Numbered from the stretch's first letter, positions 8,893 to 18,409 are shown. The stretch is DNA of 64,000 bases from Pseudoalteromonas piratica (GCF_000788395.1 NZ_CP009888.1:2190001-2254000), one strand, 5' to 3'. The notes: generated by a model not told the origin, from the letters alone. A program made the numbers and translations.

Positions 8893-9998
8893 CACCTGAT
8901 GCCATAAGCTATACCGTTCCTTATGTGGAAGGCGATGGAGTCGGCCCACAATTAATTAATTATGCCCGTGATATAGCCGATAAGGTGATGCAAAAATGTT
9001 ACAATGGCGAGCGCACCATTGAATGGCAAGCGCTGCTATGTGGTGAAAAAGCGGCGGAAGTATATCAAGGTGATTGGTTTCCAGAGCACACACTGAATAT
9101 GATAGAACTTAGGCAGTGTGCGTTAATTGGGCCAATTACTGCACCCATTGGTTATGGTTTTAAATCGCTAAATGTTGCGCTGCGTCACGAACTTGGATTA
9201 ACCACGTCTTATACTCGTTATCAAACAGATAACGAAAGCGATATCTATGTTATCCGCGATAATAGTGAAGATTTACCCGTAAAGCTTGAATGGCAAACAG
9301 ATTCTTTTGACGGTGAATTATTAGCTAACTTTCTAAAAGATGAATTAGGTGTAAATAAAATACCGCTTGCTGAAAAAAGTGTGATGGCACTTAAATATTT
9401 ATCTAAAGCGCGTAGCGAAAAACTGCTATCTTCAGCGATTGAGCTTGCAAAATCGCGTAAAATTAAAAATGTTATAATTATTCATCACGCTAATAGTTTA
9501 CCCATTTCAGAGGGAAGCTTTGTCAGATGGGCACTGGCATCAGTTAGCAATAATGAGGACGGACAACAGCATGTAACGCCTCCCATACACCTTGATAATA
9601 TTCAAGTAGACGTGTGTTCATTGTTGCAGTTTTTCAGTCATCAAAACCATCTTAAACAAGATACGATATATGTTTGCGCTAATTATTTAGCAACCATTAT
9701 CAATGAGTTTTTTACCGGTAGTTTAGGCTTGATAAATAAAGTGAGTCAGACCAATTTCGGTAATAATATACGTATTTTTGAACCAAAACATGGGCCGCTA
9801 CACGCACTTGTGGGAAGTGATGATATTACTCCAATAGCGCTTTTAAACGCGATTATTTCATTACTTTATCATCTTGATTGTGATCTGGCAGCCAGTACTT
9901 TGGCAAAAGCCGTATTTGAAGTAGAAAAAAGCTTAAAGGATAAAGCGATATCCTTTAAGCAGTTTCAAGAAACATTGGAGTTGTCGTTATGCAGATAG
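8886..9998 (+). CDS. Isocitrate dehydrogenase-like protein, probably catalytically inactive paralogue
   Basis: 370 residues that align along most of their length with dimeric NADP isocitrate dehydrogenase of the E. coli Icd type (416 residues). Retained: EGDGVGP (15-21), SLNVALR with Ser94, Asn96 and Arg100, IRDNSEDL with Arg124, LEWQTDS, SEGSF, and Asp242 at the place of metal ligand Asp283. Replaced by my hand alignment: catalytic Tyr160 by Pro131, catalytic Lys230 by His201, metal ligands Asp307 and Asp311 by Asn266 and Thr270, and the NADP loop HGTAPKYAG by HGPLHALVG. A working monomeric isocitrate dehydrogenase is encoded at 31931-34159, so this copy is not needed for the TCA cycle. The frame is intact, suggesting selection for another role such as a pseudoenzyme, regulator or different substrate. 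Its end overlaps a convergent gene by 12 bases. Confidence 0.85.
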   Translation: MTTPDAISYTVPYVEGDGVGPQLINYARDIADKVMQKCYNGERTIEWQALLCGEKAAEVYQGDWFPEHTLNMIELRQCALIGPITAPIGYGFKSLNVALRHELGLTTSYTRYQTDNESDIYVIRDNSEDLPVKLEWQTDSFDGELLANFLKDELGVNKIPLAEKSVMALKYLSKARSEKLLSSAIELAKSRKIKNVIIIHHANSLPISEGSFVRWALASVSNNEDGQQHVTPPIHLDNIQVDVCSLLQFFSHQNHLKQDTIYVCANYLATIINEFFTGSLGLINKVSQTNFGNNIRIFEPKHGPLHALVGSDDITPIALLNAIISLLYHLDCDLAASTLAKAVFEVEKSLKDKAISFKQFQETLELSLCR

Positions 9999-10439
9999 CT
10001 TTAATTGTGCTTGATAAAACGGGCGTAAATAACTGACACACTGTTCATAAATTGCCGCTAACTTTGCTGGCAATTGAGATGTTTCTACGACCTGGGCGCT
10101 ACCTGAGGCTGCAATAAATGCCGCAAACACTAACGTGGGAGTTGGGCAGCTGTATTTATCTTTAATTTCTAGTGTTTCACCTGTTAATAGACGCTCTGTA
10201 ATGAGTGGTGTTGAAACACTTGCAAGTTCACATAAACTTTCATTACTAATTGTATGATTAGTTGTTTCGTTAATAGTTTTTCTAATTTGCCCACCAAACT
10301 CTTTCAATAGCTTGATGTAGTTTTCTATAAACAGCGCTTGGCATTCTTGGTTTTCTAAATGATAAGTTTTGTTTAATTGATTAAATAAGTTTTCTTCAAT
10401 GTATAAAAATTGATGTTTGTGAAATTGACCTGTGCTCAT
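9987..10439 (-). CDS. Hypothetical protein (150 residues), family not recognised
   Basis: The frame is open to 10508, but the ATG at 10439 (MSTGQFHKHQ) is preceded by ACGAGGAAC at good spacing, so I take it as the start. The protein is soluble and mostly helical, with no signal peptide. A C-terminal stretch around FAAFIAASGSAQVV is the most hydrophobic part. No known motif is seen. It converges on, and overlaps by 12 bases, the isocitrate dehydrogenase-like gene, and lies downstream of a LysR gene on the same strand with a 122-base gap. Function unknown. Confidence 0.7.
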   Translation of the reverse strand: MSTGQFHKHQFLYIEENLFNQLNKTYHLENQECQALFIENYIKLLKEFGGQIRKTINETTNHTISNESLCELASVSTPLITERLLTGETLEIKDKYSCPTPTLVFAAFIAASGSAQVVETSQLPAKLAAIYEQCVSYLRPFYQAQLKLSA

Positions 10440-10561
10440 CGTAATGTTCCTCGTAAATTTAATTAAAGACGTTTGCCTTAACAAAAAGAGTAAACAACCC
10501 GATGACAATTTAAAAATTGAATAATTCGATTTCTGATATAGAAGCTATCTATAGTACTTGG

Positions 10562-11506
10562 CTAACTTGCTAATGTCATTGCAAATTCACTGAGTTGTTG
10601 CCTTAGCCAAGAATGCGCTGGATCGTAGTGTTTAATTGGGCTCCAAACCATAGATACTTCTTGTGGAACCATCTGAAAAGGTAAGGGCAGAGTCACCAAT
10701 TGTTCAGTTTGGAAACTGGCTAACGCTAATCTATTAGGGATTGTGAGTAATAAAGATGGCGACTGTGTGATCAATTTTTGAGCTTGAAAGTGTCGTGTAA
10801 ACACTTGAATATTCCGTCGTTTTTCTAATTGCCATAACGCTTCATCTAATTCACCAAGCTTGTTAGGGTGACTGTCTACTGAAATGCGATTTTCACTTGT
10901 TATGCCACTTCTACTTACCCATATATGCGGTTGCGATAAGTAGGTTTCGAGAGTTTGAGTCGCGGCGTAAGGGTTATTTTGATGGCATACAACGCGGAAA
11001 TTATCTCGCCAAAGGCGTTTTTGATGAAATGACGTGGGTGCTTGTTTAAAGCGGTTAATTGCAAGATCAACACTGCCTTCCTGTAGCTCGGTAAGGTGTG
11101 TATCGCCAGGTGAAGTAATGTTGTAGCTTAAGTTTGGATAGATTGCGGCAGTGCTTGCGATAAAAGGAAATAATAAACAGCTTTCTATGTAGTCATTAGT
11201 CAGAATTTTAAATGTATGGTTTGCAGTTTTTGGCTCAAAATGGCTATCAGATTGGGTAATAGACTCACTTAAACGAATAAATTCACTGATCTGCGGTTTT
11301 AAAGCTAATGCCTTTTCTGTTGGCTGCATACCACCGGATGTTCTAACCAATAGTGGGTCTGAAAAATACTCTCTTAATCTTTTTAATGCTGCACTTACGG
11401 TAGGCTGAGTTAATGCCAGTTTATTAGCTGCACGAGATACACTTTTTTCTTCGAGTAGAACGTTAAGGTAAACCAGTAGATTGAGATCAATATTGCGAAT
11501 ATTCAT
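10562..11506 (-). CDS. LysR-family transcriptional regulator
   Basis: A 314-residue LysR-type regulator. The N-terminal winged helix-turn-helix spans about residues 6-65 with the usual pattern VSRAANKLALTQPTVSAALKRLR followed by a wing containing DPLLVRTSGGMQPTEKA, which resembles the LeuO/NodD/NahR branch. A LysR substrate-binding domain fills residues 90-310. The ligand cannot be deduced. LysR proteins often regulate a divergent neighbour, but upstream lies only the terminator of a lipoprotein gene read in the same direction, so its target is unclear. The 150-residue gene downstream is one candidate. Confidence 0.93.
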   Translation of the reverse strand: MNIRNIDLNLLVYLNVLLEEKSVSRAANKLALTQPTVSAALKRLREYFSDPLLVRTSGGMQPTEKALALKPQISEFIRLSESITQSDSHFEPKTANHTFKILTNDYIESCLLFPFIASTAAIYPNLSYNITSPGDTHLTELQEGSVDLAINRFKQAPTSFHQKRLWRDNFRVVCHQNNPYAATQTLETYLSQPHIWVSRSGITSENRISVDSHPNKLGELDEALWQLEKRRNIQVFTRHFQAQKLITQSPSLLLTIPNRLALASFQTEQLVTLPLPFQMVPQEVSMVWSPIKHYDPAHSWLRQQLSEFAMTLAS

Positions 11507-11557
11507 AAGTGACTGTACAAACTAAAATTTGATTTAGAGTACAACGTATTGAAAAAT

Positions 11558-11587
11558 AAAAAAAGCCGAGAGATTCGGCTTTTTTTA
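11558..11587. terminator. Rho-independent terminator after the DUF3862 lipoprotein gene
   Basis: AAAAGCCGA / TTCGGCTTTT stem with a GAGA loop, A-run on one side and T-run on the other. It ends the minus-strand lipoprotein transcript, upstream of the LysR gene. Confidence 0.88.
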
Positions 11588-11604
11588 TTGTGTAAAAAGT
11601 CTGA

Positions 11605-11853
11605 TTACAGGCCTTTTTCTGAATATAAAGTAACTTTACCACCTACAAATGTTACTTTGATATTTGTACTATCATTGCCCCAAGTACAATCAGTGTGCAT
11701 TGTTTTTTCTTCACATTTTGATGCACCACCTAGAATCGCTTCAACTTCTTCTTTGTTCTGTCCAACTTTAATTTTTTCGTAGTTTTCTAAAGTTACTTTT
11801 GAACACGCAGTAAGTGTAAGCAGTGCTGCAGCAGTAATAAGTAATTTTTTCAT
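11605..11853 (-). CDS. Small DUF3862 lipoprotein (SmpA/BamE-like fold)
   Basis: 82 residues with a lipoprotein signal (MKKLLITAAALLTLTAC, Cys17; next residue Ser). The mature part KVTLENYEKIKVGQNKEEVEAILGGASKC, followed by a TWGNDSTNIKVTFVGGKV strand pair, matches the DUF3862 pattern, which shares the small fold of SmpA/BamE. Two further cysteines near the middle may form a disulfide. It starts nine bases after the csiV stop, so it may be cotranscribed with mfd-csiV, and it is closed by a strong terminator. Function unknown; an outer-membrane location is inferred. Confidence 0.82.
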   Translation of the reverse strand: MKKLLITAAALLTLTACSKVTLENYEKIKVGQNKEEVEAILGGASKCEEKTMHTDCTWGNDSTNIKVTFVGGKVTLYSEKGL

Positions 11854-11862
11854 ATGAATTCC

Positions 11863-12936
11863 TTAGTGGTTGTAGCGTCGAATTTGCATAATCACACCGA
11901 GCCTTGGATGGTCGAAATAATGAATTTCCGAACTTATCACACGGCGAAATTGAGAAAAACGATCTGTTTTTAATACGGTTTCTGTTAGTTGTTCTGGCAT
12001 TAATGAACCTTGTACTTGGTCAAAGTCCAATTGTTCTACAGTTTGCTCAGTTAAATCATTTAAATCGAAATCAGCTTCAATATTCAGATAGTTATGGCGT
12101 ATAAATACTTTAAATTTACCTTGTAGTTGCCATGTTTGTTGCGTTAGTAGAGGTGTGACTTGATTCTTATTCGTATCAGTAACATCTTGCGCATAGGATT
12201 CTGTTAAACCCTCTTCACTGGTATAACCCATTTCATAACTTGTTTCGAATTGGGTGTATTCTTCTAACATTTGCTCTAATGATTTATCGTTTTCATCTTC
12301 ACTCACAACGGCTGACAAATTTTTACCACCGTATAAATACATGGGGGTTGCATTTCGGATGTTACTTTCAGGCTGTCGCCAACCGGTGTGAAGCAGAGGT
12401 TTTAGCCCGCGCTGTTTTAATCTTTTCACCGTTTCATTGAGTTCTAACTGTTCTTCAGATAGCAAATAAATATAGTCGGTATGTTCCTGAGTCAGTGCTT
12501 CTGGTGTTAACGGCAGCGATTCGAGCTTAGTGATATTGGTGTTTTTCTCACAGTCTAACTGGTTGTCATCATATTCAGAAAGAGGCTCGTCTTCTGGTGG
12601 GGTTTCAGAGAAGTTAGCTTCGCTTGATTCAATTACCTTTCGCTCAAAGCGGTCTTCACCCACAAGGGACGACTCATCCTGCAACAATGTGATGTCTAAT
12701 TCACCTGTACATTCTTTATACTTAATGTTCTGAATTTCTTGGTAAGCTTCAGCAATGATGTCTTTTGTTTTCGAATAATCAATCGCTGCAAAATCATCGG
12801 CTGATAAATCTTCTTTTAGTTCACTGTCTAATTGTCTTTCAAAGAAGATGAGTTCTATGTCAAACCAACGCAAGTTAGCGTTGGCCATAAAACTTGCATT
12901 TAGCAGGACAATTGGCAAAACGTATTTTGTTATCAT
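11863..12936 (-). CDS. csiV: CsiV-like periplasmic protein (peptidoglycan-binding, cell-shape)
   Basis: A 357-residue exported protein with a signal peptide (about 1-20) followed by NLRWFDIELIFFER, the characteristic beginning of CsiV. In Vibrio cholerae CsiV was described as a peptidoglycan-associated partner of the lipoprotein LpoA that activates PBP1A. The centre is acidic and probably flexible (residues 80-130), and the C-terminal half (LQGKFKVFIRHNYLNIEADF to SEIHYFDHPRLGVIMQIRR) is beta-rich. Its start overlaps the mfd stop by one base. The family call is good; the LpoA link is taken from the literature on Vibrio. Confidence 0.85.
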   Translation of the reverse strand: MITKYVLPIVLLNASFMANANLRWFDIELIFFERQLDSELKEDLSADDFAAIDYSKTKDIIAEAYQEIQNIKYKECTGELDITLLQDESSLVGEDRFERKVIESSEANFSETPPEDEPLSEYDDNQLDCEKNTNITKLESLPLTPEALTQEHTDYIYLLSEEQLELNETVKRLKQRGLKPLLHTGWRQPESNIRNATPMYLYGGKNLSAVVSEDENDKSLEQMLEEYTQFETSYEMGYTSEEGLTESYAQDVTDTNKNQVTPLLTQQTWQLQGKFKVFIRHNYLNIEADFDLNDLTEQTVEQLDFDQVQGSLMPEQLTETVLKTDRFSQFRRVISSEIHYFDHPRLGVIMQIRRYNH

Positions 12937-15900
12937 TATTTTAAAACCTTTTGTGCAAAGTCTTTCAGCATTGCTGTAACAAGCTTTAAGCGCTCTTGAT
13001 TATTCTTTTCTTCGATCATAAAGCGTAATTTACTCGCACCTTCCATTTTATAGAACTGAGGGTTTGATTGAAGTAGGCCAATGATAAAGCTTGGATCGAC
13101 TTTCGTATCCTGACTAAATTCAAAATAGCCGCCTTTCATATTGGCATCAATTTTATTAATGCCTAGCTCGCTAGCAGTCACTTTGAGCTGCTGAATAGCA
13201 AATAAATTTTTCAACCCTTCTGGTAGTAAACCAAATCGGTCAATTAATTCAACACTTAACTCATCAATTGCATCTTTATTTGTACAACTCGCAATGCGTT
13301 TATACATACTTAAACGGGTATTTACATCATTGATGTAATCGTTAGGAATTAGTGCAGGAATTTTTAAATCAATATCACTTTGTTTACGCAATAAGTTATC
13401 GAGACTAGGTTCTTTACCTTGCTTAAGCGCTTCAACCGCTTGGTCGAGCATCTCCATATACAAACTAAAGCCAATACTCTCAATTTGACCACTTTGCTCA
13501 TCGCCGAGTAATTCACCGGCGCCACGGATCTCTAAATCGTGGGTTGCAAGTGTAAAGCCAGCACCTAAGTCCTCTAAAGATGAAATGGCTTCAAGGCGCT
13601 TTTTAGCATCTTTACTTAATAGCTTTTCGTGTGGCGTTAATAAATATGCGTAAGCCTGATGGTGGCTTCGTCCTACACGACCACGTAACTGGTGTAATTG
13701 CGCTAAACCAAATCGGTCAGCTCTATCGATAAGAATGGTATTCGCAGTTGGAATATCAATACCCGTTTCGATGATTGTAGTACACACAAGTACATTGAAT
13801 TTTTGATGGTAAAAATCTGACATCAAAGATTCGAGTTCTTTTTCACGCATTTGACCATGCGCAAATTGCACGTTCGCCTCCGGCACTAAGGCAGCGATAT
13901 CGTTAGCAAAGCTTTCAATGGTTTCGACATTATTATGTAAGAAATACACTTGACCACCGCGCTTAATTTCACGAATGATCGCTTCTTTTGTCAGCTCATC
14001 GTCATTTTGTCGAACAAAGGTTTTAACTGCCAAGCGTTTGGCTGGAGGCGTTGCAATAATTGATAAATCCCGCATACCACTCATTGCCATATTTAGGGTA
14101 CGTGGAATAGGGGTTGCCGTCAGGGTTAAAATATCGACATCGGCACGTAATGATTTTATTTTTTCTTTTTGACGAACACCAAAGCGGTGCTCTTCATCAA
14201 CGATAAGCAGGCCTAAATCATCGAACTTAATGTCTTGTTGCAGTAATTTGTGGGTACCCACAACAATGTCAATTTTACCCTCAGCTAATCCTTCTAATGT
14301 TTGTTTTTGTTCTTTTGCTGTTTTAAAGCGGGACAAGAGGGCAACTTCAACTGCAGAGTTGGCAAATCGGTCTTTAAAGTTTTCAAAATGTTGTTGAGCA
14401 AGTAGGGTGGTTGGCACTAATACTGCGACTTGCTTTGAGTCATTTACCGCAACAAAAGCCGCGCGCATGGCCACTTCAGTTTTACCAAAACCAACATCAC
14501 CACACACAAGTCTGTCCATCGCTTGGGCTTTTTGCATGTCGTTAAGCACTGCACCAATAGCATTTTGTTGGTCGTCAGTTTCTTCAAATGGAAAACTGTC
14601 TGCAAATTGACGGTAGGCATTGCTATCGTGATTAAAGGCATAACCCGGTTTTACTTCACGCTGTGCATAAATGTCTAATAATTCTGCTGCTACATCACGG
14701 ACTTTTTCAGCAGCGCGGCGTTTCGCTTTTTCCCAGGTATCAGAGCCGAGTTTATTCAATGGCGCCGTTTCTAAATCACCGCCTGAATAACGTGATAACA
14801 AATGCAAAGAGGCAACTGGTACGTAAAGCTTCGCTTCATTAAGGTAATGAATGGTCACAAACTCAGTTTTAACACCACCGGCATCAATTGTTTCAAGGCC
14901 TTGATAGCGGCCAACCCCGTGGTCCAGATGAACAATAGGCTGACCAATTTGCAGCTCAGCAAGGTTGCGAATTATGGCATCTTGGCTTACTTCGTATTTG
15001 TGTTTGCGACGGCGACGCTGAGAAATTTTTACGCCCAGTAATTCTTGCTCGGTTAAAATAGTGAGCTTTTCTTTTGCTAACGAAATGCTTTGTTCGAGTG
15101 GTGAGACAATAAGGCCAACATCACTATCCGAAGCAAAGAAGTGCGATATAGTATCGAACTCGGCTAGCTTTAAACCAGTTGGTTTTAATAGTGTTAGCAA
15201 TGATTCTCGACGCCCATCACTTTCAACACTAAATAACACGCGATGTTTGTCACTTTTAAGCTGAGAAATGTAATTTAAAACGGACTCAAACGGCTGTTTT
15301 AACTGATGGTTTACTCGAATATCCGGTAATGCTTGCAGTGCTAAATTACTATGGCCTGCTTTAGTACCCAACTGACCTTGTGACAAAGCAATACGCGGTG
15401 AGTCATTGAGTTTCGAAAATAAACTCTCGACATTGAGATATAACTTAGTTGGCTCAAGCAGTGGGCGAAGTGGATCAACTTTTCTATTTTCGAAACGTTT
15501 CTCAATGTCTAACCAGGTTTCGCGACAACTGTGCTCAATATCACCTAATGTGAAAATCACATTATCAGACGGTAAATAATCAAACAAAGTCGCTGTGTTA
15601 TCAAAAAAGAGCGGCAAGTAATATTCAATACCAGCGGGCAAACTACCTTGGCTTACTTGCGAATAAATCGAGCCTTTCTCATGGGCAACGCCAAAAGCTT
15701 CACGGTAATTAATGCGAAAACGCTCAATGTCTTCTTCATCAGTACCAAACTCGTGGGCTGGTAATAAGTCAATTTCTTGAATTTTGTCACGGGAGCGCTG
15801 CGTTTCCGGATCAAATTGACGAATTGAATCAATTTCATCGTCAAATAAATCAATGCGCAGTGGCGTATCACTGCCCATTGGAAATAAATCAATAATTGAT

Positions 15901-16412
15901 CCACGAATCGCGAATTCACCATGTGCCATTACCTGTTGCACATTGATATAACCTACTGATTCAAGTGCTTTACGAAGTGACATGCTATCAAGCGTATCGC
16001 CAACACGGTACTTAATGGCTTTACCATAAATAAAGTCACAGGGTGCTGTGCGAAGCATTAAGCCTGCGATTGGCACAATCAACACACCGTTTTCTTGCGT
16101 TCGCAGTTGGCTAAGCAAACTTAAACGCTGCGAGATAATATCTTGGTGTGGTGAGAAATGGTCGTAAGGCAGCGTTTCCCAGTCAGGAAATAAATTAACA
16201 GGCGTATTTGGCAATAAATAATGTAATTCAGCTTCAAGCTTTAGCGCCTGTTGCGTATTTTGAGTGACAATTAATTTAAATCCAGTATGGCTTTGTACTG
16301 CATCTGAAATTGCTAAACTTAGGGCTGAACCAACTAAATTGCCCCAAGCAATTTTGTCGTTTTGTGTTTTAACCCAAGGTAAGTTAAGCCACTGACTTTG
16401 CATTAATGTCAC
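12936..16412 (-). CDS. mfd: Transcription-repair coupling factor Mfd
   Basis: An ATP-driven DNA translocase that removes RNA polymerase stalled at lesions and recruits UvrA. The 1158 residues match full length. The N-terminal UvrB-like region carries LFPDWETLPYDHFSPH. The RNA polymerase-interacting domain is around 475-560 (IVHLDHGVGRYQGLE). The translocase has Walker A GDVGFGKTE, the DEEH box in LLIVDEEHRFGVRQKEK, and TATPIPRTL. A C-terminal UvrA-masking domain follows. It is the first gene of mfd-csiV-lipoprotein, starting nine bases after the stop of aguB on the same strand, so it may also belong to a longer transcript. Confidence 0.98.
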   Translation of the reverse strand: MTLMQSQWLNLPWVKTQNDKIAWGNLVGSALSLAISDAVQSHTGFKLIVTQNTQQALKLEAELHYLLPNTPVNLFPDWETLPYDHFSPHQDIISQRLSLLSQLRTQENGVLIVPIAGLMLRTAPCDFIYGKAIKYRVGDTLDSMSLRKALESVGYINVQQVMAHGEFAIRGSIIDLFPMGSDTPLRIDLFDDEIDSIRQFDPETQRSRDKIQEIDLLPAHEFGTDEEDIERFRINYREAFGVAHEKGSIYSQVSQGSLPAGIEYYLPLFFDNTATLFDYLPSDNVIFTLGDIEHSCRETWLDIEKRFENRKVDPLRPLLEPTKLYLNVESLFSKLNDSPRIALSQGQLGTKAGHSNLALQALPDIRVNHQLKQPFESVLNYISQLKSDKHRVLFSVESDGRRESLLTLLKPTGLKLAEFDTISHFFASDSDVGLIVSPLEQSISLAKEKLTILTEQELLGVKISQRRRRKHKYEVSQDAIIRNLAELQIGQPIVHLDHGVGRYQGLETIDAGGVKTEFVTIHYLNEAKLYVPVASLHLLSRYSGGDLETAPLNKLGSDTWEKAKRRAAEKVRDVAAELLDIYAQREVKPGYAFNHDSNAYRQFADSFPFEETDDQQNAIGAVLNDMQKAQAMDRLVCGDVGFGKTEVAMRAAFVAVNDSKQVAVLVPTTLLAQQHFENFKDRFANSAVEVALLSRFKTAKEQKQTLEGLAEGKIDIVVGTHKLLQQDIKFDDLGLLIVDEEHRFGVRQKEKIKSLRADVDILTLTATPIPRTLNMAMSGMRDLSIIATPPAKRLAVKTFVRQNDDELTKEAIIREIKRGGQVYFLHNNVETIESFANDIAALVPEANVQFAHGQMREKELESLMSDFYHQKFNVLVCTTIIETGIDIPTANTILIDRADRFGLAQLHQLRGRVGRSHHQAYAYLLTPHEKLLSKDAKKRLEAISSLEDLGAGFTLATHDLEIRGAGELLGDEQSGQIESIGFSLYMEMLDQAVEALKQGKEPSLDNLLRKQSDIDLKIPALIPNDYINDVNTRLSMYKRIASCTNKDAIDELSVELIDRFGLLPEGLKNLFAIQQLKVTASELGINKIDANMKGGYFEFSQDTKVDPSFIIGLLQSNPQFYKMEGASKLRFMIEEKNNQERLKLVTAMLKDFAQKVLK

Positions 16413-16421
16413 TCCTTAGTA

Positions 16422-17309
16422 TTAATCTCGGTATAATTTGGTTAAATCTTGGTAATGGTCGATACGACGGTCACGTAAATACGGCCAAATACGGCGAACA
16501 GATTCACTGCGTTCTCTATCAATATCGGCATAAAGAATTTCATCGTCATTATTTGATGCATGCGCCAGGATTTCACCTTGTGGGCCTGTTATAAAACTGT
16601 TGCCCCAAAATTGAATGCCTTTTGATTGGCCGCTTGGATCATTTTCATGGCCCTGACGGTTACAGGCAATAACCGGTAAACCATTCGAAACGGCGTGTGC
16701 ACGTTGTGCAATAACCCAGGCATCAAGTTGACGTTGCTGTTCAGCTTGTTCATCATCAAGATCCCAGCCAATCGCTGTTGGGTAAATAAGAAACTCTGCG
16801 CCAGCCATGGCCATTAAGCGCGCAGCTTCTGGGAACCATTGGTCCCAACACACTAACACACCGAGTTTACCAATTGATGTTTCAATTGGCTGAAAGCCGA
16901 GATCGCCTGGTGTGAAGTAAAACTTCTCATAAAAGCCCGGATCGTCGGGAATATGCATTTTGCGATAGGTGCCCGCAATTTCACCGTCAGTATCCAGCAC
17001 AACAGCGGTGTTGTGATACAAACCAGTGGCACGCTTTTCAAAAAGCGAAGTCACAATAACAACGTTAAGCTCTTTTGCGAGTTGACCATAAAGCGTAGTG
17101 CTCGGACCTGGAATTGGCTCTGCAAGATCAAAACACTCGGTGCTTTCTACCTGGCAGAAGTACAAGCTGCGGTGTAACTCTTGTAATACAATGAGTTTGG
17201 CGCCATTTTTGGCCGCTTCTTTTATACCAAGAACAGTCTTGTCTTGGTTATGATTTAAATCACTGCTGTTTGAATGCTGAATCGCAGCAACCTTAATTGT
17301 CTGAGTCAT
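16422..17309 (-). CDS. aguB: N-carbamoylputrescine amidohydrolase
   Basis: Hydrolyses N-carbamoylputrescine to putrescine, CO2 and ammonia, the last step of the agmatine route. It belongs to the nitrilase (CN-hydrolase) superfamily. The catalytic triad is visible as Glu44 (LQELHRS), Lys117 (YRKMHIPDD) and Cys154 (VLVCWDQWFPE). FYEKFYFTPGD and GSQSKG-like substrate-loop motifs fit carbamoylputrescine enzymes rather than general nitrilases. At 295 residues it is normal length. It starts two bases after the aguA stop, so the two enzymes form an operon. Confidence 0.96.
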   Translation of the reverse strand: MTQTIKVAAIQHSNSSDLNHNQDKTVLGIKEAAKNGAKLIVLQELHRSLYFCQVESTECFDLAEPIPGPSTTLYGQLAKELNVVIVTSLFEKRATGLYHNTAVVLDTDGEIAGTYRKMHIPDDPGFYEKFYFTPGDLGFQPIETSIGKLGVLVCWDQWFPEAARLMAMAGAEFLIYPTAIGWDLDDEQAEQQRQLDAWVIAQRAHAVSNGLPVIACNRQGHENDPSGQSKGIQFWGNSFITGPQGEILAHASNNDDEILYADIDRERSESVRRIWPYLRDRRIDHYQDLTKLYRD

Positions 17310-17311
17310 GA

Positions 17312-18349
17312 TTAGCTCCCTAAAAAACCCTTAGGTAATTGCATGGTAATACAGTGTAAACTACCGAACTGGTGAATTAATGGTACACAATCAATTCCAA
17401 TGACTTGATGCTCTGGATAAGCATTAGCGATAACATCAAGTGCAGTTTGGTCATTCTTATCCTGATAGGTAGGCACTAGCACCTTGTTGTTAATAATTAA
17501 GTAGTTTGCATAGGTCGCAGGCAAACGATCGCCTTCATCATTATATTTTGCACTTGGCCAAGGTAAAGCATATAAGGTATACGGCTTGTTATCTTGTGTT
17601 CTGAACGTTTTAAGTTGCTCAGCCATTTCTGCCAAAGCAGAGAAATGTTCGTCTTCATGGTCATTACAGGCAACATAGACCAGGGCATCATTCGGTGCAA
17701 AACGTACTAAAGTATCAATATGACTATCTGTATCGTCACCTGCGAGGTAACCATGATCAAGCCAAAGAAAATGATTAATCCCTAATACTTCTTTAAGTCG
17801 AGCTTCAAGCGCTTGCTTTGAGAGATTGTTGCCACGGTTTTGGTTTAACAAGCATTCACTGGTAGTCAGCAAAGTACCTTTACCGTCCGTTTCAATACCG
17901 CCGCCTTCTAAAGTAAGGTCAATTTTGTTGCTTGAGGCCTCAGCAGATAGCAAAGAATTAAATAAATGTTGGTTAATCGCGTTATCGAGATCCGATTGAT
18001 ACTTATTACCCCAACCATTAAAGGTAAAATCAAGCACATGTAATTTTTCACCTTGGTAGGTGCTAATTGGACCATGATCGCGAGCCCAAGTGTCATTAGT
18101 GGGGCAAGTAACGAAATGAAGCCTTTCTGTCGCTACGTGATTGTTTTTAAATAACTCAATAATATGCGCTTTAAGCGCGTCATTATGGGCAACAATAATT
18201 AGGCTCTGTTCTGATAAAATTTCGCGTGCAATTGCAATATAGGTTACTTCAACTGAGGTTAAGATATCGGCCCAATCGGTATCTTGGTGTGGCCAAGTTA
18301 AGAGTACGGCATCTTGGGCTGTCCATTCAGCTGGGAATACTGTGTTCAT
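17312..18349 (-). CDS. aguA: Agmatine deiminase
   Basis: Converts agmatine to N-carbamoylputrescine and ammonia in the cytoplasm. It is a peptidyl-arginine-deiminase-type enzyme of 345 residues. Family motifs seen are FPAEWTAQDAVLLTWPH at the N-terminus, NDTWARDHGPIS, LEGGGIETDGKG, and HGYLAGDDTDSHIDTLVRF. The catalytic Cys is near the end at 333 in GSLHCITMQLPKG. The downstream aguB supplies the next step, so the pair makes putrescine from agmatine. No arginine decarboxylase gene is in the window. Confidence 0.97.
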   Translation of the reverse strand: MNTVFPAEWTAQDAVLLTWPHQDTDWADILTSVEVTYIAIAREILSEQSLIIVAHNDALKAHIIELFKNNHVATERLHFVTCPTNDTWARDHGPISTYQGEKLHVLDFTFNGWGNKYQSDLDNAINQHLFNSLLSAEASSNKIDLTLEGGGIETDGKGTLLTTSECLLNQNRGNNLSKQALEARLKEVLGINHFLWLDHGYLAGDDTDSHIDTLVRFAPNDALVYVACNDHEDEHFSALAEMAEQLKTFRTQDNKPYTLYALPWPSAKYNDEGDRLPATYANYLIINNKVLVPTYQDKNDQTALDVIANAYPEHQVIGIDCVPLIHQFGSLHCITMQLPKGFLGS

Positions 18350-18409
18350 AGTGATTTAAAAGGATAATTTTGGCCAATATTAGCAAATGGTCAGCGTATT
18401 TATTAGTGT

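Noticed and set aside
10440..10508. Longer start for the 150-residue hypothetical protein
   Set aside because: The extension has no ribosome site, whereas ATG 10439 has a good one.
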